Source of the DNA: Acidobacteriota bacterium
GTDB taxonomy: Bacteria; Acidobacteriota; Polarisedimenticolia; J045
Assembly: GCA_025456425.1 (NCBI GenBank)
Contig: JALOKP010000010.1
Location: 1-45,192, forward strand
Reading direction: 5' to 3'
Length of the DNA: 45,192 nucleotides
A model generated the notes under the pieces. It did no database searches and was not told the origin of the DNA. It saw only the letters and a program-made list of their open reading frames with translations. Of the stretch, positions 9,701-15,926 are shown in pieces. The position numbers were made by a program, and so were the translations under genes. Within the stretch, counting starts at the first letter, position 1, and the number at the start of each line of letters is the position of its first letter.

Positions 9701-11053
9701 CCGGTTGTACTGGAACCCCAGCAGGCGCGCCCGCAGCGAAACCGAGCCGCCGGCGTGGTCGGGGGTCGCCACGAACTGGTCGAGACTCACCGGCACGCCG
9801 TTGGCGTCGAGGAACGGGTCGGCGTACCAGTGGTCCAGGCCGTCGGCGGGGACGAACCCCTGGAACTTCTCGTCCTCCTCGTGGTGGACGGTGTCGCGGA
9901 AGCTGGGCGGGACCGCGTAGCTCCCGTTGGGTAGGCCGGTGAAGGCCGATTCCGCGATCCGCGGCGGGCCGGTCGCCGCATCCAGCCGGTAGACGTTGGT
10001 GTCGGTGTAGTCGCCCGCCTGCCAGGCGTCGGGCTCGAACGGATCGATCCGCCCGACCGCCTGGCCGTAGAAGACGATCGCGTCACCCGGGCCGAAGATG
10101 CCGTCGGACTCGCCGGCGACCCGGATCGGGACCGGGATCCCCTGCACGGTCAGCCGGAAGCGGCGCGGGTCGTTGGCGGTCAGGAACGAGAAGAGCCCCG
10201 GCGCGTTGGCCTGCGCCCACTCGTAGGTCACGCGTTGCAGGCCATCGCTGTTCACGAGCAGCTGCCAGGCGGGGTAGGTCGGCGCCGCCAGGGGGGCAAG
10301 CGGCCCGGACGGCGAGTCGGCGGTTGCCGACTGCAGCAGCGACGCCAGGTCGGCGCGCGCGACCTCGCCCGCGCCGTGTGCGAAGCCCGCGGCGGAGGAC
10401 GCCAGCGCGTCGGCGGCCAGCGCGGACGGCGACGCAGCCAGCGTCCGGGGCCCCCCGCCGCGCTCGACGATCCGGAAGCGGATCGTCAGCCGGGTCGCCA
10501 CCCGGAACCGGCCGCTCGTCGGTTCGACCTGCATCGGCACGATCTCGACCGCCGCGAAGCGGAGCGTGCGCCAGGCTCCGTCGGCCAGCGCGATCCGGAC
10601 CGGCTCGGCCGGCCACCAGCCGGGGCCGGCGGGCCAGGCCGCCTCGTCGGCGAGCCGGAACGGGTCGCGCGCCGGGTAGGGTGCGACCGGTCCGGGAAGC
10701 ACCCCTTCGGACCAGGCGGCGTCGATCCCCAGCAGCTCGAGCTCGCCGCCGGGGGGAAGGGCGATGCGCTCCTGGCGCGCCGGGAGGTCCGGCAGCCCGA
10801 CCCGGCCGGCCCGCCCGAAGCCGGCCATGGCGGGCTCGAAGGCGCCTTCCTGCTCGGTCCACGCCACGGGCGGCAGGTCCAGGGTGAGCAGCCGCTCCCC
10901 CGAGACCGGGTCGGTGCCGAACTCAATCGCGGGGGATCCGGCGGAAGCCAGAGCGGCCGGCGCGAGGAACCCGCACAGGACGAGCAGGCCGGCCGCGTAG
11001 GAGCGGACAGGCGCCGGGACGGGATGGAAGGGCGCGGGGCGGCTCGCGCTCAT
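6728..11053 (-). CDS. Secreted C25 (gingipain-like) cysteine peptidase with FN3 domains
   Basis: A 1441-residue exported protein. The chosen ATG at 11053 gives a normal signal peptide (LLVLCGFLAPAALASA) and has GGAGAG at 11065-11070; longer starts upstream lack both. After a beta-rich N-terminal half, the peptidase C25 domain covers about 635-1035: LVLVGDATRDYKN, then SYVGHG with catalytic His888, and HANCITGHF with catalytic Cys933. About four fibronectin type III domains follow (roughly 1041-1122, 1143-1237, 1243-1337, 1346-1432). No type IX sorting domain was recognised at the end. It may process or degrade extracellular protein. It lies just downstream of the RiPP-like operon but beyond that operon's terminator, so a link is speculative. 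Confidence 0.88.
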   Translation of the reverse strand: MSASRPAPFHPVPAPVRSYAAGLLVLCGFLAPAALASAGSPAIEFGTDPVSGERLLTLDLPPVAWTEQEGAFEPAMAGFGRAGRVGLPDLPARQERIALPPGGELELLGIDAAWSEGVLPGPVAPYPARDPFRLADEAAWPAGPGWWPAEPVRIALADGAWRTLRFAAVEIVPMQVEPTSGRFRVATRLTIRFRIVERGGGPRTLAASPSALAADALASSAAGFAHGAGEVARADLASLLQSATADSPSGPLAPLAAPTYPAWQLLVNSDGLQRVTYEWAQANAPGLFSFLTANDPRRFRLTVQGIPVPIRVAGESDGIFGPGDAIVFYGQAVGRIDPFEPDAWQAGDYTDTNVYRLDAATGPPRIAESAFTGLPNGSYAVPPSFRDTVHHEEDEKFQGFVPADGLDHWYADPFLDANGVPVSLDQFVATPDHAGGSVSLRARLLGFQYNRNFHRSEISQDGTVRDTKDWDGYREFTHGVDGGAVSFSATLAATTRITVRLPLGRSVDGQPVTRDTVGVNWIELDYDRLYRAAADRLAFGAPNDRREVRLSAFGAQPEVWEVTDGTLSAAGMTIAAPKVVTKIGPVAGGWGFTLESDSGRPATRRFAAAAGGGYRTPASVREDRPPSSLDTTLGSSLKGAGLGADWVVIGARSLLDMNAGSRLRGLVALRQGQECAPARLCRTAVIDLLDVYDEFSEGLEDPRAIRAFVEYTLANWSPAPAFLVLVGDATRDYKNYFGYSPSRQLVPTQMFDLTANSQFGYYPSDTWFAAVVGSDAIPDLGVGRIPAHSLAEAEEVFRKIVAYEQGAKPPSWAGRACLVSEMEAGAPTTFTGIHDAMHAQYFTGGPAVGQKVYEQAVDEDCQGGGTPMNNRVDACVNTGAAVLSYVGHGQYKGWGKSCSIFQTASPTDPGGTREDLDDIALDSPLSFQIHANCITGHFPADSSPGSLNDSWYTFVEDWLTTSRKGVVGGFAPAHLTYLAEIDSLIAPFYDEIYGRKKERVVARIDARIRAELSTFNNVTGLRSFVLEGDPALRLAVPAPAAPAITSIVRAGTGALTVSWTAVSGAASYRVFRSTTPSGPYTQAGQTTATSLTDSGLTNCREYFYYVVALDSAGFESRWSNFNETCYGDRSDCRSGIPENPSGPAAPTLTGVQDTQAGGELLANWNAPPDPNSEIVTYRVEWAETAGGAALGFRTAGGAARSLAIGGLQNGKTYWVRVRAENCSLPGPYSGELTGVPHLVRGINPPRAIGDLRVTRQGSDLRLNWTPPSQTVWGTGTTLTAIEVYGSTAGPAFALTPGNRLASLGATAAQWTHTGQGTAAPNPRWYYSVVAVDSGGLRSSGGDELPDGIADLRVQRLSASQLRLAWSEVAQAVDGRPLEIASYNLYGRASNLPRSACGDANRLIADIPPAGGTVEVTLSTPAGSYYTWQVLAEDWHGSEAVW

Positions 11054-11119
11054 CGATTCGATCGCTCTCCAGCGCCGCCCCATGAGGCGGCGGTCTCGCC
11101 CTCTGACCCCGACCGCCTG

Positions 11120-11125
11120 AAGATA
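11120..11125 (-). promoter_or_regulatory. Candidate -10 box for the C25 peptidase
   Basis: TATCTT on the minus strand, 66 bases before the peptidase start, in the context CTCACGGTATCTT. Nearly the same string (CTCCCGGTATCTT) lies upstream of the DUF1573 gene at 38750. No convincing -35 was seen. Confidence 0.3.
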
Positions 11126-11202
11126 CCGTGAGGCGGGCGGGCGCCCCAGCGGAATCCCGGGGTCGGGCGCGGGCGGATCGCCGCGGTGGGAAGGCCCGGT
11201 TT

Positions 11203-11236
11203 CAAAAAAGAAATCGGGCGGCCCGAAGGCCGCCCG
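11203..11236 (-). terminator. Intrinsic terminator of the RiPP-like operon
   Basis: On the minus strand a 9-bp perfect stem, CGGGCGGCC / GGCCGCCCG, is closed by a stable TTCG tetraloop (loop at 11224-11227) and followed by ATTTCTTTTTTG. It lies about 90 bases after the precursor stop codon and ends the transcription unit before the C25 peptidase gene. It is the clearest intrinsic terminator in the window. Confidence 0.9.
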
Positions 11237-11240
11237 TTTC

Positions 11241-11252
11241 CGTGTGCACACG
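11241..11252. repeat. 12-bp perfect palindrome CGTGTGCACACG
   Basis: A perfect dyad directly upstream of the terminator stem in the 3' untranslated region of the precursor transcript. It could be a protein-binding site or part of the RNA fold; on the plus strand it is followed by TTTT. Confidence 0.5.
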
Positions 11253-11327
11253 TTTTGTGGAGCGGATCGGCCTGGACGACTGCCGGGCCCTGGGGTCCGC
11301 TCCGGCCCCGCGTTGCGGTGGCGGGTC

Positions 11328-11444
11328 CTAGCTCTGGACCGGGCCGTCGGCGCAGGCGGTCGCGTCAGCCTTGGCGCAACCCACTGCCCGAGCCTCCACC
11401 TTCTCCACGTAGAGAACGCGGGGCTTCTCGTAAACCTTCTTCAT
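11328..11444 (-). CDS. 38-residue precursor peptide for a radical-SAM-modified product
   Basis: A small gene with a very strong ribosome site: GGGAGGA at 11451-11457, six bases before the ATG. The basic N-terminus MKKVYEKPRV has the K-x-Y-x-KP-x-V look of RiPP leader peptides. An acidic/basic middle (EKVEARAV) follows, then a small-residue C-terminal part starting GCAKADATACADG with Cys23 and Cys31 (C-X7-C). It lies downstream of a PqqD-like carrier and a radical-SAM/SPASM-like enzyme in the same direction and ends just before a strong terminator. The likely role is substrate for modification, perhaps a Cys thioether, but the chemistry is inferred from context. It is not PqqA: the Glu-x3-Tyr core is absent. 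The leader/core boundary is a guess, near residue 21-22. Confidence 0.8.
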   Translation of the reverse strand: MKKVYEKPRVLYVEKVEARAVGCAKADATACADGPVQS

Positions 11445-11563
11445 GAAAATCCTCCCTGCAGGGTGCCGGGACCTCCTCCCGGCGGTTCGTGTTGCGGGTC
11501 CCGTCTTGGTCCAAGCCCGTCCGGAACAGGCTTGGGGCGGGGTGTCATCAGGTCGGGCTTGAT
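11445..11563 (-). other. Intergenic leader with two hairpins before the precursor gene
   Basis: This 119-base stretch separates the radical-SAM stop from the precursor start. It contains a stem-loop CCAAGCC / GGCTTGG (11511-11517 with 11529-11535, 11-base loop) and a second, GCCGGGA / TCCCGGC (11465-11471 with 11477-11483), whose minus-strand loop is GGAGG. The second hairpin lies just upstream of the precursor Shine-Dalgarno. They may protect a processed 3' mRNA and so raise precursor yield over the enzymes, or regulate its translation. No convincing internal promoter was found. Confidence 0.55.
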
Positions 11564-12664
11564 TTACGCTGGTTTTCCGTCCGTGGCAAGTCTTTCTCCC
11601 TCGGTTACGGTCCCCGGCTCTCCGCGCACCCGCCGGAAGGCCTCGAGCTTGACCAGTCCGGAGACCCGGGCCGCCCCGTAGAAGGCGTAGGCGTCCCCGG
11701 TTTCTTTCTCGGCCACGGCGGGGCAGAAGGACGCGAACCCCCCCTCCTCGTGGGGCGCGAGGGTCGAGCGCGGGACCTCGTCGGCCACCTTCCGGACGAA
11801 CTCGAGGGTCTCGTTCCGGCCGGCACGGCCCTGCCAGACCGCGGCGAAATCCTCGACCTCCAGGATGTTGCAGACCTTTCGGCGCCAGGCGATACACGGG
11901 AAAACGTCGCCGTAAGGGTCGATCGTGACCGTGGTCCGCCCCGTCCCGCAGTTCTGCTTCATCTTCTCCACCGGCCGCGGGCTGAGGCCGCGCCTCCCGC
12001 GCCGGACCTGGTCGGCGAGGAAGGCGATCAGGAACTCCTTGTCGGCGGCCAGCGAGAGCGGGCTGAGATCGCCGTCGTCGGTCGGGGTGATGTTCGTGTC
12101 GTAGGTGACCTTGTAGCCGAACCGTTCGCCGACCTCGTCCACCTCCCGCAACTCGCGCTGGTTGAGCCGCGTGATCGGCGTCTTCAGCGTGACCTTGACG
12201 CCGACCGACGAGAGATTCCCGAGCGCCTCCATGAGGCGATCGAACGAGCCGTGGATACCCGTCAGGCGGTCGTGCGTCGCCGCGCGGGCGCCGTGGAGGC
12301 TGATCTCGGTGTCGAACGGAGCGAGCTCGGCGTACCGCTCGACCTTGGCGCGGTCGGCGAGCAGCACGCCGTTGGTGTAGACCTTCAGCACCAGGCCGCG
12401 CTCCCGGACCCCTTCGGCAATCCGCCAGAAGTCGCGGTGAACGAAGGGTTCGCCGCCGGTCAACGTGATCGTGAAGGTCCCCGCGGCCTGCAGCCGGTCG
12501 AGCGCGGTGAGCCACTGGTCGCCGACGAGCTCGGAGCGCTGCTTCGGTGCGTTGTAGCAGAACGAGCAGAGCAGGTTGCACTTGTAGGTCAGCTCGAGCT
12601 GTGCAGTGATCGGGCGGGACTGCTCGTAGGCCCGTTCCATCAGGGTGCTGACGGTGATGCTCAC
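11564..12664 (-). CDS. Radical SAM peptide-modifying enzyme with degenerate SPASM domain
   Basis: A 366-residue enzyme. The radical-SAM cluster motif is CNLLCSFC (Cys29, Cys33, Cys36: CX3CX2C), followed by LTGGEP (70-73) for SAM binding. The C-terminal part begins like a SPASM domain, with Cys239-X12-Gly-X4-Cys257, and contains the usual FCPA..A..ETGD string (Cys314). But only Cys239, 257, 265 and 314 remain, and the CX2CX5CX3C run is missing, so it probably holds fewer auxiliary clusters than PqqE or anSME. GTG start at 12664 with GAGGAG at 12672-12677. It lies between the PqqD-like gene (44-base gap) and the precursor, and is presumed to modify that peptide, possibly by Cys thioether or C-C bonds. 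Confidence 0.92.
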   Translation of the reverse strand: MSITVSTLMERAYEQSRPITAQLELTYKCNLLCSFCYNAPKQRSELVGDQWLTALDRLQAAGTFTITLTGGEPFVHRDFWRIAEGVRERGLVLKVYTNGVLLADRAKVERYAELAPFDTEISLHGARAATHDRLTGIHGSFDRLMEALGNLSSVGVKVTLKTPITRLNQRELREVDEVGERFGYKVTYDTNITPTDDGDLSPLSLAADKEFLIAFLADQVRRGRRGLSPRPVEKMKQNCGTGRTTVTIDPYGDVFPCIAWRRKVCNILEVEDFAAVWQGRAGRNETLEFVRKVADEVPRSTLAPHEEGGFASFCPAVAEKETGDAYAFYGAARVSGLVKLEAFRRVRGEPGTVTEGERLATDGKPA

Positions 12665-12708
12665 GGCGGGGCTCCTCGTCGCGCAGGGGCGGGGCGTAGT
12701 CCCGGGAG

Positions 12709-13017
12709 TCAGTCGTGAGGCAGGCGTTCGATCGCGCCGTGCCCTTCGAGTTCAGCGAGTGCGGCGAGCAGGTCGGCCTCGAGGGTCTCGGCCGAAGGGG
12801 CGTCGTACTCCGCAGCGAAGGCGGCAACGAGGTCGGCCACCGTGCGGCGGCCATCGACGAGTTGCAGGAGCCGCAGGCTCGTCCCGTTGAGGACGATCTG
12901 CAGCGACTGACGCGGCACGACGAGCAGACCCTCCCCCCCGAAGTCCTGGAAAGAGATGTCCCGCCGGCGGGCGAAGACGAGCTCGGCTGGATTGGCGTTG
13001 GTCGTCGGCTCGCTCAT
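12709..13017 (-). CDS. PqqD-like RiPP recognition element
   Basis: A 102-residue protein with the PqqD fold: an N-terminal beta part (GGEGLLVVPRQSLQIVLN) and the helical part NGTSLRLLQLVDGRRTVADL with a C-terminal helix ending GHGAIERL. PqqD-family proteins bind the leader peptide of a RiPP precursor and present it to the radical-SAM enzyme. Here it is a free-standing gene, first in the operon; ATG 13017 has GAGGGA a few bases upstream. Expected partners are the 11564-12664 enzyme and the 11328-11444 peptide. Confidence 0.9.
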   Translation of the reverse strand: MSEPTTNANPAELVFARRRDISFQDFGGEGLLVVPRQSLQIVLNGTSLRLLQLVDGRRTVADLVAAFAAEYDAPSAETLEADLLAALAELEGHGAIERLPHD

Positions 13018-13036
13018 CGGTCCCTCGTGCCGGCGG

Positions 13037-13065
13037 AGTATACGGCGCGGGCGTGGGGCAAACAA
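13037..13065 (-). promoter_or_regulatory. Promoter of the PqqD/radical-SAM/precursor operon
   Basis: On the minus strand TTGTTT (13060-13065) and TATACT (13037-13042) are separated by exactly 17 bases, in a noticeably AT-richer patch. Transcription would begin near 13030, giving a short leader of about a dozen bases before the PqqD ATG at 13017. With the terminator at 11203 this makes a transcript of about 1.8 kb. Confidence 0.65.
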
Positions 13066-13103
13066 GAAAACCGTTTCCAGATTAGGATCCGGACGGCCGC
13101 CGG

Positions 13104-14924
13104 CTACTGGGAGTCGACGTACCCCAGGCTTCGCAACCGCTCGAGGACGTCCGCCTCGAGTGCGCCGCCCGCTTCGGCTCCGGAGGGGGCGGCCACCTGC
13201 GCCCGGGTCCTGCGCCGGTCCCCCGTCCAGGCGGCCCCCCCGAGGGCCTCCCCGCAGATCCGGGAATCGATCGTGAACCCCGCCCCGGCCAGGAAGGTCG
13301 GAGCGACCTGCTCGAGATCGACCGGCGAGGGGATCGCGCCGAAGGCGACCGGCCAGGCCGCGAACCCGCGCTCCCAGCCTCCGGCCCGGCCCGGCCAGCC
13401 GACGATCGTCACGGCCGGTGCCTCCCCGACCACGCGCCCCAGCTCGGAATCGACGATCGCGGCGTGGCGCCGGACCGCGGCCAGCATCTCGAACAGGTCC
13501 CGCCCCGCGTGGCGGTGACGCTCGCGCAGGATGTCCAGACCCGGGAGGTAGACCGCGGCGACCGCCACCGCGGGGTCCCGAAGCGCGTCCTCCAGCGCGT
13601 GGAGCGCGAAGAGGTCGGTGACCAGCGCCTCGCGGGCCGCGACCGCTGCGGCGTCGCCCGCCTCCGCCGGCGGGCCGGCCTGACTCTCGGCGGCCGCCAG
13701 CCATCCGGCCGCGCGCGCCTCGCCCCACGACGCCGGGTGGACCGCCTCCGCCGTGCCGCGCCCGCGCCGCGCGGCCACGAGCGCGCCCTCGCTGGCGACG
13801 TAGCCGCCGGTCGCCCCGGGCGCCGCTGCGGGCCAGGTCCCCCACCATTGCACCAGCGCGGTCTTGCGCGCGTCGGAAGTCACCTCCCAGAACGCCGGCA
13901 CGCCCCGCACGCCGGCGCGCACGACGCGCTGCTCGGTCGGGAGCAGCCGGGTCAGCAGTTCCAGCGGCCCGGCGGCGACGCCCCGGCCGACCGCCGGCGC
14001 GCTCGCACCCGGCAGCCCGCGCAGGCTGGCGCCGGAGAGGCCATGCACCGCGCTCGGACAGCCCGTGGCGATCGTCGTCCAGACCGCGACCGGGTCGCTC
14101 TCGGCGCCCGAGTGGAGGATCGACACCGCTCCGCCGCCGAGCCGCGCCGCCAGCCACGGCGTGACCCCTTCGCGGGCGAGGCCGCGCGCGGCCTCTGCCG
14201 ACAGACCGTCCCAGCCGACCAGGATCGAGCGCGCGGGGGCGCCGGCGCGGACCGCGACGGGCTCCCCTCGCCCTTCGCCCGCGCGGACCGCCCATGCCGT
14301 CAACCCGGCCATCGCCGTCAGCGCGACCGCCAGGCCGAGCGTCCAGAGCGCGGCGCGCGGCGGCCGGCGGTGGGGCGCGCGCCCGGTCGCGAGGGCCGCC
14401 TGGACCAGTGCGGCGGCGGAGACGACGCGCCCCGCGAAGCCCGCCCCGGCGGCCAGCAGCAGCAGCGAGAGGACGCCCGTCAGGCTCCGCGCACCGCCGG
14501 CGCGCGCCCACCAGACCCCCAGGTAGAGGGCCAGCGCGCCCGCGACGACCAGACCCGCCACCAGCGAGGCGCGGCGCGGCGAGAGGCCGCCTCGCGCGCG
14601 CTCGATCGCGCGGATGACCAGCCCGGCCGCCAGTTCCGCGAGCAACACGAAAATCCCCATCACGACCGCAAACAGCAGCGCGTACAGCACGCCATCCGGC
14701 CACCAGGGGACGAGCCCTCGGCTCTCGCGCACCAGCACCAGCGCCAGCAGGATCCCCAGCGGAGGCCCGGCGACGAGTCCTCCCAGCAGCGGCGTCAGCC
14801 AACCGCCCCGGCCGCTGAAGAAGAGCCGCTCCAGCGGCGCCTCGAGGTAGCCGCGCTCGCGGAGCGCGTCGCGGACCGCGTCGTAACCGCGCGGGTCGGC
14901 GGTGGGCGTCGGCGCCCCGCTCAC
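13104..14924 (-). CDS. Membrane-anchored AlkP-fold protein, partly degenerate active site
   Basis: A 606-residue protein. About five membrane helices occupy residues 25-225, followed by an extracytoplasmic domain of the type I phosphodiesterase/AlkP fold: SILVGWDGLSAE (first metal Asp), a WTTIATG nucleophile strand, and YLPGLDILRERH. Where active members carry the SDHG metal ligands this one reads TIVGWPGRAGGW, so catalysis is uncertain. It ends ERLRSLGYVDSQ, resembling the tail of the lipoprotein at 26-1456. The GTG start overlaps the stop of the polyprenyl synthase gene by four bases, so the two are co-translated. It ends 86 bases before the PqqD-like gene, which has its own promoter. Confidence 0.78.
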   Translation of the reverse strand: MSGAPTPTADPRGYDAVRDALRERGYLEAPLERLFFSGRGGWLTPLLGGLVAGPPLGILLALVLVRESRGLVPWWPDGVLYALLFAVVMGIFVLLAELAAGLVIRAIERARGGLSPRRASLVAGLVVAGALALYLGVWWARAGGARSLTGVLSLLLLAAGAGFAGRVVSAAALVQAALATGRAPHRRPPRAALWTLGLAVALTAMAGLTAWAVRAGEGRGEPVAVRAGAPARSILVGWDGLSAEAARGLAREGVTPWLAARLGGGAVSILHSGAESDPVAVWTTIATGCPSAVHGLSGASLRGLPGASAPAVGRGVAAGPLELLTRLLPTEQRVVRAGVRGVPAFWEVTSDARKTALVQWWGTWPAAAPGATGGYVASEGALVAARRGRGTAEAVHPASWGEARAAGWLAAAESQAGPPAEAGDAAAVAAREALVTDLFALHALEDALRDPAVAVAAVYLPGLDILRERHRHAGRDLFEMLAAVRRHAAIVDSELGRVVGEAPAVTIVGWPGRAGGWERGFAAWPVAFGAIPSPVDLEQVAPTFLAGAGFTIDSRICGEALGGAAWTGDRRRTRAQVAAPSGAEAGGALEADVLERLRSLGYVDSQ

Positions 14925-15805
14925 CTTTCCCTCGTCGCAACGCTGCGCGCGATCGCTTCCAGCACTTCGCCGCGGCGGGCCAGCGGCGCGAGGCTGCGCG
15001 CCGCGGTGTCGAGCAGGTCCTGCGCCAGTTGCCGCGCGCCCTCGACGCCGGCGAAGCTGACGAAGCTCGCGCCGGCGCCGTCGAGGCCGACGTCCTTACC
15101 GGTCTTCTCCGGGTCGCCGACGGCGTCGAGCAGGTCGTCGGTGATCTGGAACGCCAGGCCGAGGTTCTTGGCGTAGGCCTTCAGCGCGGCCTGTTCGGCC
15201 GCTCCCGCGCCGGCGCGGCGGCCGGCCTCGACCGCACAGGCGATGAAGAGGCTGCCGGTCTTGAGCGCATGGATCCGCTCCAGTTCTTCGAACCCCGGCG
15301 CCGCGCCGCGGGCCAGCAGGTCGAGCGCCTCGCCCGCCACCATGCCGTTCTCGCCGACCGCTTCGGCCAGTTGCTGCACCGTCCCGACCGCGTCGTCCGG
15401 GCCCATCATCCGCGGGCGCGAGCAGCGTGCGACGTGGCGGTAGGCGCCCGACAGCAGCGCGACCGCGGCCAGGATCGCGGTCGCCTCGCCGAAGACCCGG
15501 TGGTTGGTCGGCGCGCCGCGGCGCCGCAGCGCGTTGTCGAATGACGGCAGATCGTCGAGGATCAGCGACGAGGCGTGGATCATCTCGACCGACACGGCCA
15601 GCGGCAGGACGTCCTTCTCGCGGCCACCCCAGGCCTCGGAGACGGCGAGGCAGACGATCCCCCGCAGCCGCTTGCCGGGAAGCATCAGCGTGTAGCGCAT
15701 CGCCTCGACCAGGCGGCCGGCGTCCGGGTGGCGCGGCGGAAGCGCGTCCTCGATCGCCGACTCCACGCGCTGCCGCCGGTCGGCCAGATAGGCCTTCAGA
15801 TCCAA
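14921..15805 (-). CDS. ispA: Polyprenyl diphosphate synthase (farnesyl/geranylgeranyl type)
   Basis: A trans-prenyltransferase that condenses isopentenyl diphosphate with allylic diphosphates for quinone and undecaprenyl carrier precursors. With the start at TTG 15805 it has 294 residues, the normal family length, and GGGAG at 15813-15817 is spaced seven bases away; ATGs at 15892 and 15928 would add unsupported N-terminal sequence without a Shine-Dalgarno. Both Asp-rich motifs are present: DDLPSFD (84-90) and DDLLD (223-227); GKRLRG and KTGSLF are also conserved. Chain length cannot be read with certainty. It is co-translated with the membrane AlkP-fold gene downstream, which might mean work on an isoprenoid-linked substrate; that is inference. 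Confidence 0.9.
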   Translation of the reverse strand: MDLKAYLADRRQRVESAIEDALPPRHPDAGRLVEAMRYTLMLPGKRLRGIVCLAVSEAWGGREKDVLPLAVSVEMIHASSLILDDLPSFDNALRRRGAPTNHRVFGEATAILAAVALLSGAYRHVARCSRPRMMGPDDAVGTVQQLAEAVGENGMVAGEALDLLARGAAPGFEELERIHALKTGSLFIACAVEAGRRAGAGAAEQAALKAYAKNLGLAFQITDDLLDAVGDPEKTGKDVGLDGAGASFVSFAGVEGARQLAQDLLDTAARSLAPLARRGEVLEAIARSVATRER

Positions 15806-15913
15806 CCCGTCGCTCCCGCTCGCGTCCCGCCCTGGCCCGAGGGTTCGATCATCGCCCGGCCCCGCACCCGGGGCCACCCGGACGGGCACCATGCCGCAGC
15901 GGCCGCTCGTTCC

Positions 15914-15919
15914 TACATT
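15914..15919 (+). promoter_or_regulatory. Candidate leaderless -10 box (TACATT)
   Basis: TACATT ends seven bases before the ATG at 15927, the spacing expected if transcription starts at the start codon. No Shine-Dalgarno precedes that ATG. The ATG lies in a CCATGG palindrome, so the opposite strand also reads ATG there. No -35 seen. Confidence 0.3.
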
Positions 15920-15926
15920 AGGTCCC

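Noticed and set aside
5495..9934. 1479-codon plus-strand open frame crossing into the C25 peptidase region
   Set aside because: Low-complexity Arg/Gly/Ala translation, out of frame with one real gene and antisense to another.
11054..11251. N-terminal extension of the C25 peptidase to 11251
   Set aside because: It would read through the operon terminator, lacks a Shine-Dalgarno and pushes the signal peptide inside the protein.
11328..13017. PQQ biosynthesis or lasso-peptide cluster
   Set aside because: The precursor lacks the Glu/Tyr pair of PqqA, no pqqB/pqqC is present, and there is no lasso cyclase or leader peptidase gene.
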